A stretch of 64,000 bases of DNA from Mangrovimonas xylaniphaga. GTDB lineage: Bacteria > Bacteroidota > Bacteroidia > Flavobacteriales > Flavobacteriaceae. Every line of letters starts with the position of its first letter. Position 1 is the stretch's first letter. The DNA lies in assembly GCF_001280435.1 (NCBI RefSeq), contig NZ_LBIP01000013.1, positions 1,364,001 to 1,428,000 of the forward strand, in the 5' to 3' direction. Both the position numbers and the translations under genes were made by a program. The notes beneath the pieces are model-generated. The model ran no database searches. It was not told the DNA's origin and was given only the letters and a program-made list of their open reading frames with translations. Shown piece after piece: positions 9,190 to 16,761 of the stretch.

Positions 9190-9897
9190 CTACAAGGTGG
9201 CCGAACCTGCAAAATATCCTTCCAATTCCTTAAGGGTTGCTGTGTTGGTAGCCATGTCCTTGATCACTTCTCCTTTTTCCAACACCACAATACGTTCACA
9301 TACATCGGTGACGTGCATTAGGTCATGACTGGAAATAAGCACTGTGACATCTTTGGTTTCGGCAAGATCTTTTACAATGGCCTTTAATCTAATCTGCGTG
9401 GTAGGATCTAAATTGGCAAAGGGCTCATCCAAAATCACCACTTTAGGATCACCAATTAAAGCAGCCACAATCCCCACCTTCTTTTGGTTTCCTTTACTTA
9501 AGTCTCTTAAATACTTCTTCTGATTTAAAATTTCGTCATGGAAAAAATCAACAAACTGCTTCACAAAAGTATCCACATCGGCTTTGTTTTGACCTCTCAA
9601 TTCACCAATGAAATAGAAATACTCTTCCGGCGTTAAATACCCAATCAAGAAACTTTCGTCAATAAAGGCAGACGTAAAAGGTTTCCAATCCTCACTTTGG
9701 CTTACGCGAATATTATTATTCTTGATGTAGCCAGTCGTTGGCTGAATTAAATCCAACAACAGACTAAAATAGGTGGTTTTACCTGCCCCATTATTTCCTA
9801 CCAAACCAAAACTCTGGCCTTTGGAAATATTCAGACTATCAATATTCAATACGGTTTTGTCGCCGTAACGTTTTGTAAGTTGCGATGTTTGAATCAT
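9190..9897 (-). CDS. ABC transporter ATP-binding protein
   Basis: Energy-coupling ATPase of an ABC exporter, 235 residues. Walker A GNNGAGKTT (about 34-42), signature LSKGNQKKVG (about 127-136, a variant of LSGGQ), Walker B VVILDEPFANLD and a switch His in SSHDLMH are visible. The lack of any binding-protein gene and the DUF5687 partner 11 bp upstream point to export or membrane remodelling. It is the last gene of the PadR-led operon. Substrate unknown. Confidence 0.93.
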   Translation of the reverse strand: MIQTSQLTKRYGDKTVLNIDSLNISKGQSFGLVGNNGAGKTTYFSLLLDLIQPTTGYIKNNNIRVSQSEDWKPFTSAFIDESFLIGYLTPEEYFYFIGELRGQNKADVDTFVKQFVDFFHDEILNQKKYLRDLSKGNQKKVGIVAALIGDPKVVILDEPFANLDPTTQIRLKAIVKDLAETKDVTVLISSHDLMHVTDVCERIVVLEKGEVIKDMATNTATLKELEGYFAGSATL

Positions 9898-9908
9898 AAT
9901 CCTTTATG

Positions 9909-11387
9909 TTAACTGTCTTGACTAAAGGCGTCAATCATTTTATACTTCGACTCTAAATATTTTGAGGTGATAAAACCCATCATTTTTTCATGAAACACAA
10001 TTCCTATCAAGCCTAACACTATTAAAACCACACAGGCTATTTCAAAATTGGCCACAAAATAGACCAAGCCAAAAATTGCCAAAGGAAGGAACATAAGCGG
10101 AAAACCAATTATCCACTGAACTGCACCCGTTCCCTGATAATTAAATGCCGCCCGTTGGTTTAGATCTATTTTCTTTCGGTTGAAGGAACCTCCAAACAAC
10201 ATGACATGTGTGTTAATTCCAACGTTATATACCGCTGCCGCAAAATGCGCCAATAGAATCTTCCAGCCAAAATACACGTATGGAATACTCAACACAAACA
10301 GCACAATCACACTGGCCGTCATCAACACATATTTAGACCTCAAATATTGTTCATATTTTATGTTTTGAGCCATCAGCATTTTGTAATAACCACTATCCCA
10401 TGCTGGGATAAACTGTCCAAAATTGATAAGGAAGATTCCCGTAACGAAAATCCCGATAAAAGCATAAAACCAAGGCATATTGGCATAGTCAGGATTCGGG
10501 TAAAAAAACAAGCCATATACTAAACCAATTACCAAAATGAATGCCGACGAGCGTGGACGCTTATTCCTCCATATCAATTTTAAATCCATTTGAATGAAGG
10601 GCGCCGTATCTCCAAAATGCCGGGTCCAAGCCATTGTTGAAGCCTCCACCTGCTGCACTTTGGTTTTTAAAGAATGATCTAAATACAACTGTGCTTTGAG
10701 CAACTTGAAATTATAAGCATAAAGCAAAGCTAAAATCAACAACGGCACTACCGACCAAAGAGGGTTAGAACCCACCACCGTTAAAAATGAAGCAATGAGT
10801 CCGCTTATAGAAACAATGTTGAAATAATTAAGCACAAACAAGCCCCCTACCAGCACCAATATTGGCAGATAGGACAATTCCGTTTCAGAGGAAAGGCTTT
10901 CAATGATAAAGTTTAAAAAATTGACAATAAGTGTAAAAAGCAATATAGCAAAGCCCCAAACAATTACCGAACCCAAGTCATGTCCACTTCTTACCAACAT
11001 AAACCCAAAAGGTACTACAATAAACAAATGCAGAAAATTGAAAAACGACAACGCCGATTTCCCCAACACATAGTTGACTACTTGACGTCGCTTAACCGGC
11101 AACAGCAATAAGGGTTTCACTGCCATTACAGGCAGCTTTTGAAAAAAGAACCGAATGAACAGATCCATTAAAAACCAATAAAACACAAAATTGTTCACGA
11201 TTACAAATGGATACTGATCTGGAAACACCTGTTTTAGACCCGGATATAATGCCAAGCCCGTGGCCAAAAGAGTAACAATCATCCATAATGCCAAAAGCAC
11301 CATGAGTATTTTAAGAACCATTCCTTTTCCAAAACTCGCCGATCTGAAAAAAGATTTAATTTCTAGGGAGACAAAGTGTTTTAGCAT
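9909..11387 (-). CDS. DUF5687 family ABC permease-like membrane protein
   Basis: A 492-residue polytopic protein with about 11-12 predicted membrane helices and a cytoplasmic stretch around 230-270 (KLLKAQLYLDHSLKTK). The family DUF5687 is found in Bacteroidota next to an ABC ATPase, and it is inferred to be the membrane half of that exporter. The ATPase follows after 11 bp. No substrate-specific signature can be read. It lies downstream of a PadR regulator and three small membrane proteins, so the system is probably induced by a membrane-active compound; that is inference. Confidence 0.8.
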   Translation of the reverse strand: MLKHFVSLEIKSFFRSASFGKGMVLKILMVLLALWMIVTLLATGLALYPGLKQVFPDQYPFVIVNNFVFYWFLMDLFIRFFFQKLPVMAVKPLLLLPVKRRQVVNYVLGKSALSFFNFLHLFIVVPFGFMLVRSGHDLGSVIVWGFAILLFTLIVNFLNFIIESLSSETELSYLPILVLVGGLFVLNYFNIVSISGLIASFLTVVGSNPLWSVVPLLILALLYAYNFKLLKAQLYLDHSLKTKVQQVEASTMAWTRHFGDTAPFIQMDLKLIWRNKRPRSSAFILVIGLVYGLFFYPNPDYANMPWFYAFIGIFVTGIFLINFGQFIPAWDSGYYKMLMAQNIKYEQYLRSKYVLMTASVIVLFVLSIPYVYFGWKILLAHFAAAVYNVGINTHVMLFGGSFNRKKIDLNQRAAFNYQGTGAVQWIIGFPLMFLPLAIFGLVYFVANFEIACVVLIVLGLIGIVFHEKMMGFITSKYLESKYKMIDAFSQDS

Positions 11388-11434
11388 CTTTTGTTTGGGT
11401 TAGCGACTCATTAGTAACCAATATACCTAAAATG

Positions 11435-12142
11435 TTACACCAGAGTATATTCCGGGTACATTTTTTTCATGTTTTCTTCCATGTGTTTAGGAATATAAAA
11501 CGCTACCAAATACATTACAAAACCATAAAACACAACAAAGGAAGAGCCAATCCAAAGTACCCATGGATTATCAAAATTTAGTTCAGTACGATTATGAAAA
11601 TGAAGCAAAAACTGTAATGGTATTTGCAATACAAAACCTCCTGTTCCAAGGCTCAAGATAATATCCTCAAACAAGTAGTGTTTTTCCTTGGATTTTCTAC
11701 GTTTTTTAACACGTGATCCAAATCGCCATATTTTAAACACAGGCAACAAAAACAATAAACAAACGAAGCCATAAAAAATAGTTCCACTATAGGGAGAAAA
11801 CTTCAACAACATTTGAACCATTAAAACCAAAGCAACCGTCATGATGATTTTAGGCAACCTAAAATACTGTTTGAACAGCCGCCATACTTCTTTCCAATAA
11901 TATTTTGTCAAGGCTTTGGTTCGTTGTTCCACCACATCCTGAAAACCAAAGACTCCAAACTTCTTAAACTCTATATGCAAAGCATCTTCAAATGTTCTCA
12001 AAGGATGTTCCTCCCATTGCGCTTCTATGCCATTGGCCAAATGATCCACCAACTCAGTTTGTATATCGTAGTGCACCACAAAATGTTGCCGCGTGAAAGC
12101 GTAAAGCTCTTGGATTCTATCTTCTGTAATGATTGGTTTCAT
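11435..12142 (-). CDS. Membrane protein with HAAS-like N-domain, divergent paralogue
   Basis: A 235-residue protein. Residues 1-60 are soluble and helical (EDRIQELYAFTRQHFVVHYD, then VDHLANGIEAQ), recognisably the same domain as in the next two upstream genes. It is followed by four membrane helices. The ATG overlaps the upstream stop as ATGA (4 bp), so it is translationally coupled. The N-domain resembles the HAAS-type domain often encoded beside PadR regulators. Function unknown; probably a sensor or partner of the PadR/ABC system. Confidence 0.75.
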   Translation of the reverse strand: MKPIITEDRIQELYAFTRQHFVVHYDIQTELVDHLANGIEAQWEEHPLRTFEDALHIEFKKFGVFGFQDVVEQRTKALTKYYWKEVWRLFKQYFRLPKIIMTVALVLMVQMLLKFSPYSGTIFYGFVCLLFLLPVFKIWRFGSRVKKRRKSKEKHYLFEDIILSLGTGGFVLQIPLQFLLHFHNRTELNFDNPWVLWIGSSFVVFYGFVMYLVAFYIPKHMEENMKKMYPEYTLV

Positions 12143-12771
12143 GAAATTGTTTCGTATTTCTTTTTATAAAACTGATAATTCTGGAAGCCCAATTGAAGCA
12201 ACAAGAAAGGAACCGCAACTCCAAGGGAAATCTTGAATATTGCCATATCACCTTCACAAGCTAAACACCTAGAAAAAGAAGGAAAAAATGGATTTGCAAT
12301 TTGATAGTAAATTACGACATATAAACCAATTCTTTCCAAATAAGAATAGCGACGTTTATAAACCTTATAATCTATCAAATACAATAATGGCAAAGACACT
12401 GTCAAGAAAATGGGAAAATGTCTTAGATAATTTGAACCATTAACCGCCCACATTATTTTAACTAAAAAGTAACTCCCCAAAACAACCAACACCCCTCGCC
12501 AAGAACAAATATTTTTCGCAAGTTGCTTCAACAATTTTTTATCAGCACTTCGGTAATATTGCCTACTCTCCTTTATCAAACTCTTTTTATTTTCGGCCAT
12601 ATACCATTTAAAAGCGTTGTAAAAATCAATCCCATCTTCAGACATTCTTACCTCTATTTCTGAAGCCACATGGTCCACCATTTCCATACGGATATCGGCA
12701 AAACGCACATCAGAATTCTTTAAATAGGTGTCTATAAATTGTATTTCTTCTATCGATAAGGTTGGTTTCAT
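12139..12771 (-). CDS. Membrane protein with HAAS-like N-domain, tandem paralogue B
   Basis: A 210-residue protein: soluble N-domain (about 1-65) with IQFIDTYLKNSDVRFADIRM and VDHVASEIEVRMSE, then four membrane helices from about 90 onward, ending in the tail FQNYQFYKKKYETIS. The first 58 codons and the last 15 codons are close copies of the neighbouring paralogue, while the membrane part has diverged, a sign of tandem duplication with different rates. 4-bp overlaps at both ends (ATGA) put it in the same transcript. Unusual are two Cys in the loop FSRCLACEGD. Function unknown. Confidence 0.75.
   Translation of the reverse strand: MKPTLSIEEIQFIDTYLKNSDVRFADIRMEMVDHVASEIEVRMSEDGIDFYNAFKWYMAENKKSLIKESRQYYRSADKKLLKQLAKNICSWRGVLVVLGSYFLVKIMWAVNGSNYLRHFPIFLTVSLPLLYLIDYKVYKRRYSYLERIGLYVVIYYQIANPFFPSFSRCLACEGDMAIFKISLGVAVPFLLLQLGFQNYQFYKKKYETIS
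12598..12756 (-). repeat. Direct repeat, copy 1 (5' part of tandem paralogues)
   Basis: About 159 bp encoding the HAAS-like N-domain; it aligns without gaps to 13221-13379 in the next gene and differs mainly at third codon positions, with clusters of change over codons 41-53. It reflects gene duplication and could support recombination that deletes or fuses one copy. Confidence 0.7.
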
Positions 12772-13391
12772 GAAATTGCCTGGTATTTGTTTTTGTAAAA
12801 CTGGAAGTTCTGAAACCCTAATTGAAGTAATAAAACTGGAATCAAAACACTTAGTACAACGAATATATAAGAATAACCTCCCAAAGGCCCGTCAACAAAA
12901 TAATTAAGTGCAATACCAATATACTGAGGTAAAAATATTAAGTAAAAACCTATGCGTTCCAACGATGAGAATCGAACACGCGTCTTTCTAGTTAAACCGA
13001 AATAAACTGTCATCGCCAATATGCATATCGACACGGGAAACATTAGAACATATTTAGAACTCATAAATTCAAAAAGAATTCCTACCAGCCCCAACACCAC
13101 AATTACAAGCAATGAGCCTTGCAAGGAATACAGATTCCTCAACATTTGCTTGAACAGTTTTTTCTCCGATTCCATCAAATAATTTCTGTTCTGTTTTAAC
13201 AGACTCAATTTGTTTTCAGCCATATACCATTTAAAAGTGTCGTAAAAATCACTTCTGGCTTCGGACATTCTTACCTCTATCTCAGAAGCCACATGGTCTA
13301 CCATTTCCATACGGATATCTGCAAAACGCACATCGGAGTTTTTAAGATAGGCATCAATAAACTGAATCTCTTCTTTAGATAGCACTTCCAT
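12768..13391 (-). CDS. Membrane protein with HAAS-like N-domain, tandem paralogue A
   Basis: A 207-residue protein with the layout of its downstream neighbour: soluble N-domain (IQFIDAYLKNSDVRFADIRM, VDHVASEIEVRMSE), four membrane helices, and the tail FQNFQFYKNKYQAIS. The start codon overlaps the padR stop by one base (TAATG), so the regulator and this protein are coupled. Similar small multi-helix proteins with an N-terminal HAAS domain occur beside PadR genes in many bacteria. A role in sensing membrane stress or modulating PadR is an inference. Confidence 0.75.
   Translation of the reverse strand: MEVLSKEEIQFIDAYLKNSDVRFADIRMEMVDHVASEIEVRMSEARSDFYDTFKWYMAENKLSLLKQNRNYLMESEKKLFKQMLRNLYSLQGSLLVIVVLGLVGILFEFMSSKYVLMFPVSICILAMTVYFGLTRKTRVRFSSLERIGFYLIFLPQYIGIALNYFVDGPLGGYSYIFVVLSVLIPVLLLQLGFQNFQFYKNKYQAIS
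13221..13379 (-). repeat. Direct repeat, copy 2 (5' part of tandem paralogues)
   Basis: Partner of the repeat at 12598-12756, same orientation, spaced 623 bp start to start. Most differences are synonymous, so the encoded N-domain is under protein-level constraint. Confidence 0.7.
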
Positions 13392-13729
13392 TACTCCAAA
13401 CTAAATTTAGGATTCACCAAAGCCTGCATGGTTTTAATGTAGTTTTCCAATTCCGATAATTTATTGGCTGTTTCCTTGGTGCCAGACTCCGTAAGCTTAT
13501 AGTACTTTCGCATACGGTTGTCCACTTTTGCCACTTCAACATCCAACAAACCATCCGCTTCCAACTTATGAAGCGATGGATACAAAGCTCCTTCGGTAAT
13601 TTTAAGTTCTCCGTTAGTTAGCTCCTTTACCTTTTGGGTAATTTCGTAACCATACATCTTATCATTTTCACTCAACAATTTTAAAATGATGGTGGTCAAA
13701 CTCCCTTTATATAATTTTGAATTGCTCAT
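13391..13729 (-). CDS. PadR-family transcriptional regulator
   Basis: A 112-residue winged-helix repressor. The N-terminus (SNSKLYKGSLTTIILKLLSE) and GYEITQKVKELTNGELKITE, then GALYPSLHKLEADGLL, are the PadR recognition-helix and wing motifs; the C-terminal helix provides dimerisation. PadR proteins usually repress an adjacent transporter and respond to phenolic or membrane-active ligands. Here it leads an operon with three membrane proteins, a DUF5687 permease and an ABC ATPase. A palindrome at 13756-13767 upstream is a candidate autoregulatory operator. Confidence 0.92.
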   Translation of the reverse strand: MSNSKLYKGSLTTIILKLLSENDKMYGYEITQKVKELTNGELKITEGALYPSLHKLEADGLLDVEVAKVDNRMRKYYKLTESGTKETANKLSELENYIKTMQALVNPKFSLE

Positions 13730-13755
13730 AACATTTCAAATATATACATAAATTT

Positions 13756-13767
13756 CTTATGCATAAG
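13756..13767. promoter_or_regulatory. Candidate PadR operator palindrome
   Basis: CTTATGCATAAG is a perfect 12-bp inverted repeat, in a wider AT-rich symmetric setting (ATAAATTT before, TTTTAT after). It lies 27 bp upstream of the padR start in the 115-bp divergent region between padR and the flavoprotein gene. PadR-type repressors bind such inverted repeats. The position would overlap the padR promoter, consistent with autorepression. Binding is inferred. Confidence 0.45.
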
Positions 13768-13844
13768 TTTTATAGGTATATATTTTTTGTTGAATTACAT
13801 TTTAAAGTGTAGCGGCTTCACTATTTTTGTAAAAAACAAATTTC

Positions 13845-14900
13845 ATGTCTCAATTTCATAAACTCACCATAAAAGAGGTTCAACGCATCACGGATGCTTC
13901 TGTAGCCATCAGTTTTATTGTTCCTGAAGAACTAAAAACCGAATACACCTTTAAAGCAGGACAATACATCACCCTAAAAACCACCATTGACGGAAATGAA
14001 ATACGACGTGACTATTCCATCTGTTCGTCTCCAAAAAGTGGCGAACTTAAAGTAGCTGTTAAAGAGGTGGAAGACGGTACGTTTTCTTCTTATGCTAACA
14101 AAGAACTAAAAACTGGAGATGTTTTGGACGTTGCGCCTCCAAAGGGACGTTTTGTATTCGAACCGAATGACAAAAAGACCAAAAACATAGCCTTATTTGC
14201 TGCAGGAAGTGGGATTACCCCAATCTTGAGCATTGTAAAATGTGCTTTGGAAGAGGAAATCCATAGTGAAATCATTTTGGTTTATGGCAACAAGACCTCC
14301 AAGGACACCATGTTCCTTGAAGAACTATTGGAACTGCAACACCAATACAGCAAGCGCTTGTCACTTCAGTTTGTGTTCAGTCAAGCCGATGAGGACGATG
14401 CTATTTTTGGACGTATTGAAAAGAGCACCGTAAACTACGTAATGAAAAACAAATACAAACACGTAGATGTAGATGCTTATTATTTATGTGGACCAGAAGG
14501 TATGATCCACACCGTAAAAGATGTACTTACGGACCATGACATTGATGCTGATAGAATCCACTTTGAACTTTTCAAAGCGGCAAAGCCTACAGAAATTGTG
14601 GATACAGCCGTTGCCAGCGGAAAAACACAAATCACCATTATTGTGGACGAGGAAGAATCCACTTTTGAAATGTCTCAAAAGCAGACCATTTTGGAAGCTG
14701 CATTAGATGAAGATGTCGACGCCCCTTATTCCTGTCAAGGAGGTATTTGCAGTAGCTGTTTGGCCCGTATCACGGAAGGTGAAGCCACTATGCGTCAAAA
14801 CAATATTTTAACCGATAGTGAGGTTGCTGAAGGCTTGATATTGACTTGTCAGGCACAGCCAACCACACCTACCATAACAGTCGATTACGACGATGTTTAA
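13845..14900 (+). CDS. Ferredoxin-NADP reductase-like flavoprotein with 2Fe-2S domain (PaaE-like)
   Basis: Electron-transfer reductase, 351 residues, three domains: FAD-binding barrel (about 1-105; RRDYSICSSP binds flavin), NAD(P)-binding domain (about 110-235; AAGSGITPI and YLCGPEGMI), and C-terminal plant-type 2Fe-2S domain (about 260-351) with ligands Cys297, Cys302, Cys305 and Cys335. This order matches PaaE, the reductase of phenylacetyl-CoA epoxidase, but no paaABCD genes are nearby, so here it is better called a ferredoxin-NADP-reductase-like enzyme. Monocistronic, with a terminator at its 3' end. Confidence 0.9.
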   Translation: MSQFHKLTIKEVQRITDASVAISFIVPEELKTEYTFKAGQYITLKTTIDGNEIRRDYSICSSPKSGELKVAVKEVEDGTFSSYANKELKTGDVLDVAPPKGRFVFEPNDKKTKNIALFAAGSGITPILSIVKCALEEEIHSEIILVYGNKTSKDTMFLEELLELQHQYSKRLSLQFVFSQADEDDAIFGRIEKSTVNYVMKNKYKHVDVDAYYLCGPEGMIHTVKDVLTDHDIDADRIHFELFKAAKPTEIVDTAVASGKTQITIIVDEEESTFEMSQKQTILEAALDEDVDAPYSCQGGICSSCLARITEGEATMRQNNILTDSEVAEGLILTCQAQPTTPTITVDYDDV

Positions 14901-14911
14901 AACAAAAATAA

Positions 14912-14935
14912 AGCGGTTACTGAGTAACCGCTTTT
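14912..14935. terminator. Bidirectional terminator shared by convergent genes
   Basis: A perfect 9-bp stem (14912-14920 with 14924-14932) and a TGA loop, with A-rich sequence on the left and TTTTATTTT on the right. It serves the plus-strand flavoprotein (stop at 14900) and the minus-strand GT9 gene, whose TAA stop (14919-14917) lies inside the left arm. Confidence 0.8.
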
Positions 14936-15945
14936 ATTTTATATATCACTTCTTGAGGCGAAATACTTCCGGCCGCCTCCTCATAACCTTCTGGATATTT
15001 GTTCCCGTAGATAGAAGTTGGGATTAAAGGAAATTTAGTTCGATCTGCCAACAACAAATAGTTTTCAGGTTGGTTGAAAGGCGCAAACCCAGCATAAGGA
15101 TGGGTGACCCCCCAAATGCTAATTGTTTTCACTCCCAACATAGCCGCCATATGCCCATTCCCAGAATCCATAGAAACCATTGCATCCAAATTGGAAACCA
15201 CATCCAACTCCTCTTCCAAAGTGAGTTTTCCTGCAATACTAACCACATTTTTATGAGCATCCTGAATACGCTGTAATTGTTCTATCTCAGAAGCACCGCC
15301 ACCAAACAAGACAATCTTGTAATCTTCAGACAAGGACTGAATTACTTCCTCCATCAAGTCCAAAGGATACATTTTTCCTTTGTGTGCCGCGAAAGGTGCA
15401 ATCCCAATCCATTTTTGGGTGTCTGCTCCCAAGAGTTCCAAAACCTCGGGATTTAAAGGTGTTCTTTCCGGAAAGTTAGGATTGGAAAGCTCTAATGGGA
15501 ATCCCATATTTCGAAAAACATCAGCATAGCGCTCATGGGTGGTTTTCAATTGTTGAAACACTTCACCACTTACCAAGGCCTTCTTATCAGAACGTCCTTT
15601 ATCCAATTGCTTTGTTGGTGTTCTTAAAAGGAAAAATCTCAGAATTTTGGAACGCAGGACATTGTGCAAATCGGCTACAGCATCAATACCCAATTGCTTT
15701 AATTCCCTCGACAATCTAAACAGCCCAAAAACTCCCTTGTGCCTGCCTTTAACATCCACAGGAAACACCTCAACATTTTCAATATCCCTAAAAAAGGGCG
15801 CAAAAAAACCGCGTGTAAGCACGGTAAGTTTTACATCGGGATATTGCTGCACAAAGGCTCTTAACACAGGAACGGTCATTGCCACATCTCCCATTGCCGA
15901 AAGACGGATAACTAAAATATGTTTGGGTGCTTTTCTAGACTTCAT
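14917..15945 (-). CDS. Glycosyltransferase family 9 (heptosyltransferase-like)
   Basis: Adds a sugar from an ADP-heptose-type donor to the inner core of lipopolysaccharide, at the cytoplasmic face. The N-terminus HILVIRLSAMGDVAMTVPV is the GT9 signature; the second Rossmann domain shows IGIAPFAAHKGKMYPLD (about 180-200) and the C-terminal SMDSGNGHMAAMLGVKTISIWG motif split over donor-binding loops. I chose the ATG at 15945 (MKSRKAPK) rather than an upstream in-frame TTG at 15957. The DUF4254 gene directly upstream is a frequent partner of such GT9 genes in Bacteroidota. Confidence 0.88.
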   Translation of the reverse strand: MKSRKAPKHILVIRLSAMGDVAMTVPVLRAFVQQYPDVKLTVLTRGFFAPFFRDIENVEVFPVDVKGRHKGVFGLFRLSRELKQLGIDAVADLHNVLRSKILRFFLLRTPTKQLDKGRSDKKALVSGEVFQQLKTTHERYADVFRNMGFPLELSNPNFPERTPLNPEVLELLGADTQKWIGIAPFAAHKGKMYPLDLMEEVIQSLSEDYKIVLFGGGASEIEQLQRIQDAHKNVVSIAGKLTLEEELDVVSNLDAMVSMDSGNGHMAAMLGVKTISIWGVTHPYAGFAPFNQPENYLLLADRTKFPLIPTSIYGNKYPEGYEEAAGSISPQEVIYKIKAVTQ

Positions 15946-15975
15946 CAATGGATACAAACGAAATGTAATGAGTTC

Positions 15976-16584
15976 CTATTTTTGCGAACGCAACACAGGA
16001 TTCAGTTCATCATCATTGTACATCTTCATTTGCTTGTATACTTTCATGTACTTATCGCCATTGGAAATATCTTCCAATAACGTATCGATAGCGGTAGAAA
16101 GATCCACACGTTGCTCCAACAAAATGTCCAACTTCTTTTGGCAAGCCTCTCTATGCGCTTCGGTAGCATCTGTTCTGGTAGCCTCCTCGTTCATATGATA
16201 GATTTTAAGGGCCAAAATAGACAAACGGTCAACTCCCCAAGCTGGGCTTTCGGTATTGATAGTCGCATCTGCTTTAGGTGTTACATCCTTGTATTGCTCT
16301 AAAAAATAGCTATCGATGTATTCTACCATATCCGTTCTGTCCTGATTGGAAGCATCAATTTGACGCTTCAAGGCCAAAGCTGCCACCGGATCAATTTGTG
16401 GATCACGGATAATATCTTCATAGTGCCACTGCACTGTATCAATCCAGCATTTACTGTATAGCAAATGTTCAATCAAGTTCGTTTCCTGAGCGTACGGATT
16501 ACTAAAAGGTTGATCAACTGTATTTATAACGTGATATTTTTCAATTACTTCTTGAAAAATTTTATTGGCTTTGCTTGTAAACAT
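15976..16584 (-). CDS. DUF4254 family protein
   Basis: A 202-residue all-helical soluble protein that starts MFTSKANKIFQEVIEKYHV and contains the conserved LIEHLLYSKCWIDTVQWHYE and RIDEWGVDRLS-like segment (here PAWGVDRLSILALKIYHM). DUF4254 is almost always beside a GT9 transferase in this phylum; its function is unknown, and a helper role in LPS core assembly is inferred. A longer frame begins with TTG at 16605, but that codon is part of the -7 element, so the ATG at 16584 is chosen. Confidence 0.85.
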   Translation of the reverse strand: MFTSKANKIFQEVIEKYHVINTVDQPFSNPYAQETNLIEHLLYSKCWIDTVQWHYEDIIRDPQIDPVAALALKRQIDASNQDRTDMVEYIDSYFLEQYKDVTPKADATINTESPAWGVDRLSILALKIYHMNEEATRTDATEAHREACQKKLDILLEQRVDLSTAIDTLLEDISNGDKYMKVYKQMKMYNDDELNPVLRSQK

Positions 16585-16602
16585 GATCTTAAATTTAGGG
16601 CA

Positions 16603-16637
16603 CAAAGTTACGCAATTTTAAGAGAACTCGATTCCAA
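16603..16637 (-). promoter_or_regulatory. Candidate promoter of the DUF4254-GT9 operon
   Basis: TTG (16637-16635), 24-bp spacer, then TAACTTTG (16610-16603) on the minus strand match the TAnnTTTG promoter class. The start codon at 16584 lies 18 bp after the -7 element. Confidence 0.5.
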
Positions 16638-16721
16638 ACCCACTGCAGAAATTCCTACATAAGAGCATTGCATTGTTTTCAACCAACCATTGTTCAACTA
16701 GTAAACACGCTTAGACAAAAA

Positions 16722-16755
16722 CAAAAGGCTCTTGTAATTACTCAAGAGCCTTTTG
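16722..16755 (-). terminator. Intrinsic terminator after the siderophore module
   Basis: A 12-bp stem (16723-16734 with 16743-16754), AAAAGGCTCTTG and its complement, with an 8-base loop, followed on the minus strand by TTTTTGT. It lies just past the stop of the PepSY protein gene and, being symmetric, could also act on plus-strand transcripts. The rest of the 16606-16761 gap shows no gene. Confidence 0.8.
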
Positions 16756-16761
16756 TTTGTA

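Noticed and set aside
15946-15957. Upstream TTG start for the GT9 gene
   Set aside because: The ATG at 15945 leads directly to the conserved N-terminus; the added four residues have no support.
15647-16198. 183-codon open frame on the plus strand across the GT9 and DUF4254 genes
   Set aside because: It spans two real minus-strand genes, the intergenic gap and no conserved motif, and has no promoter of its own.
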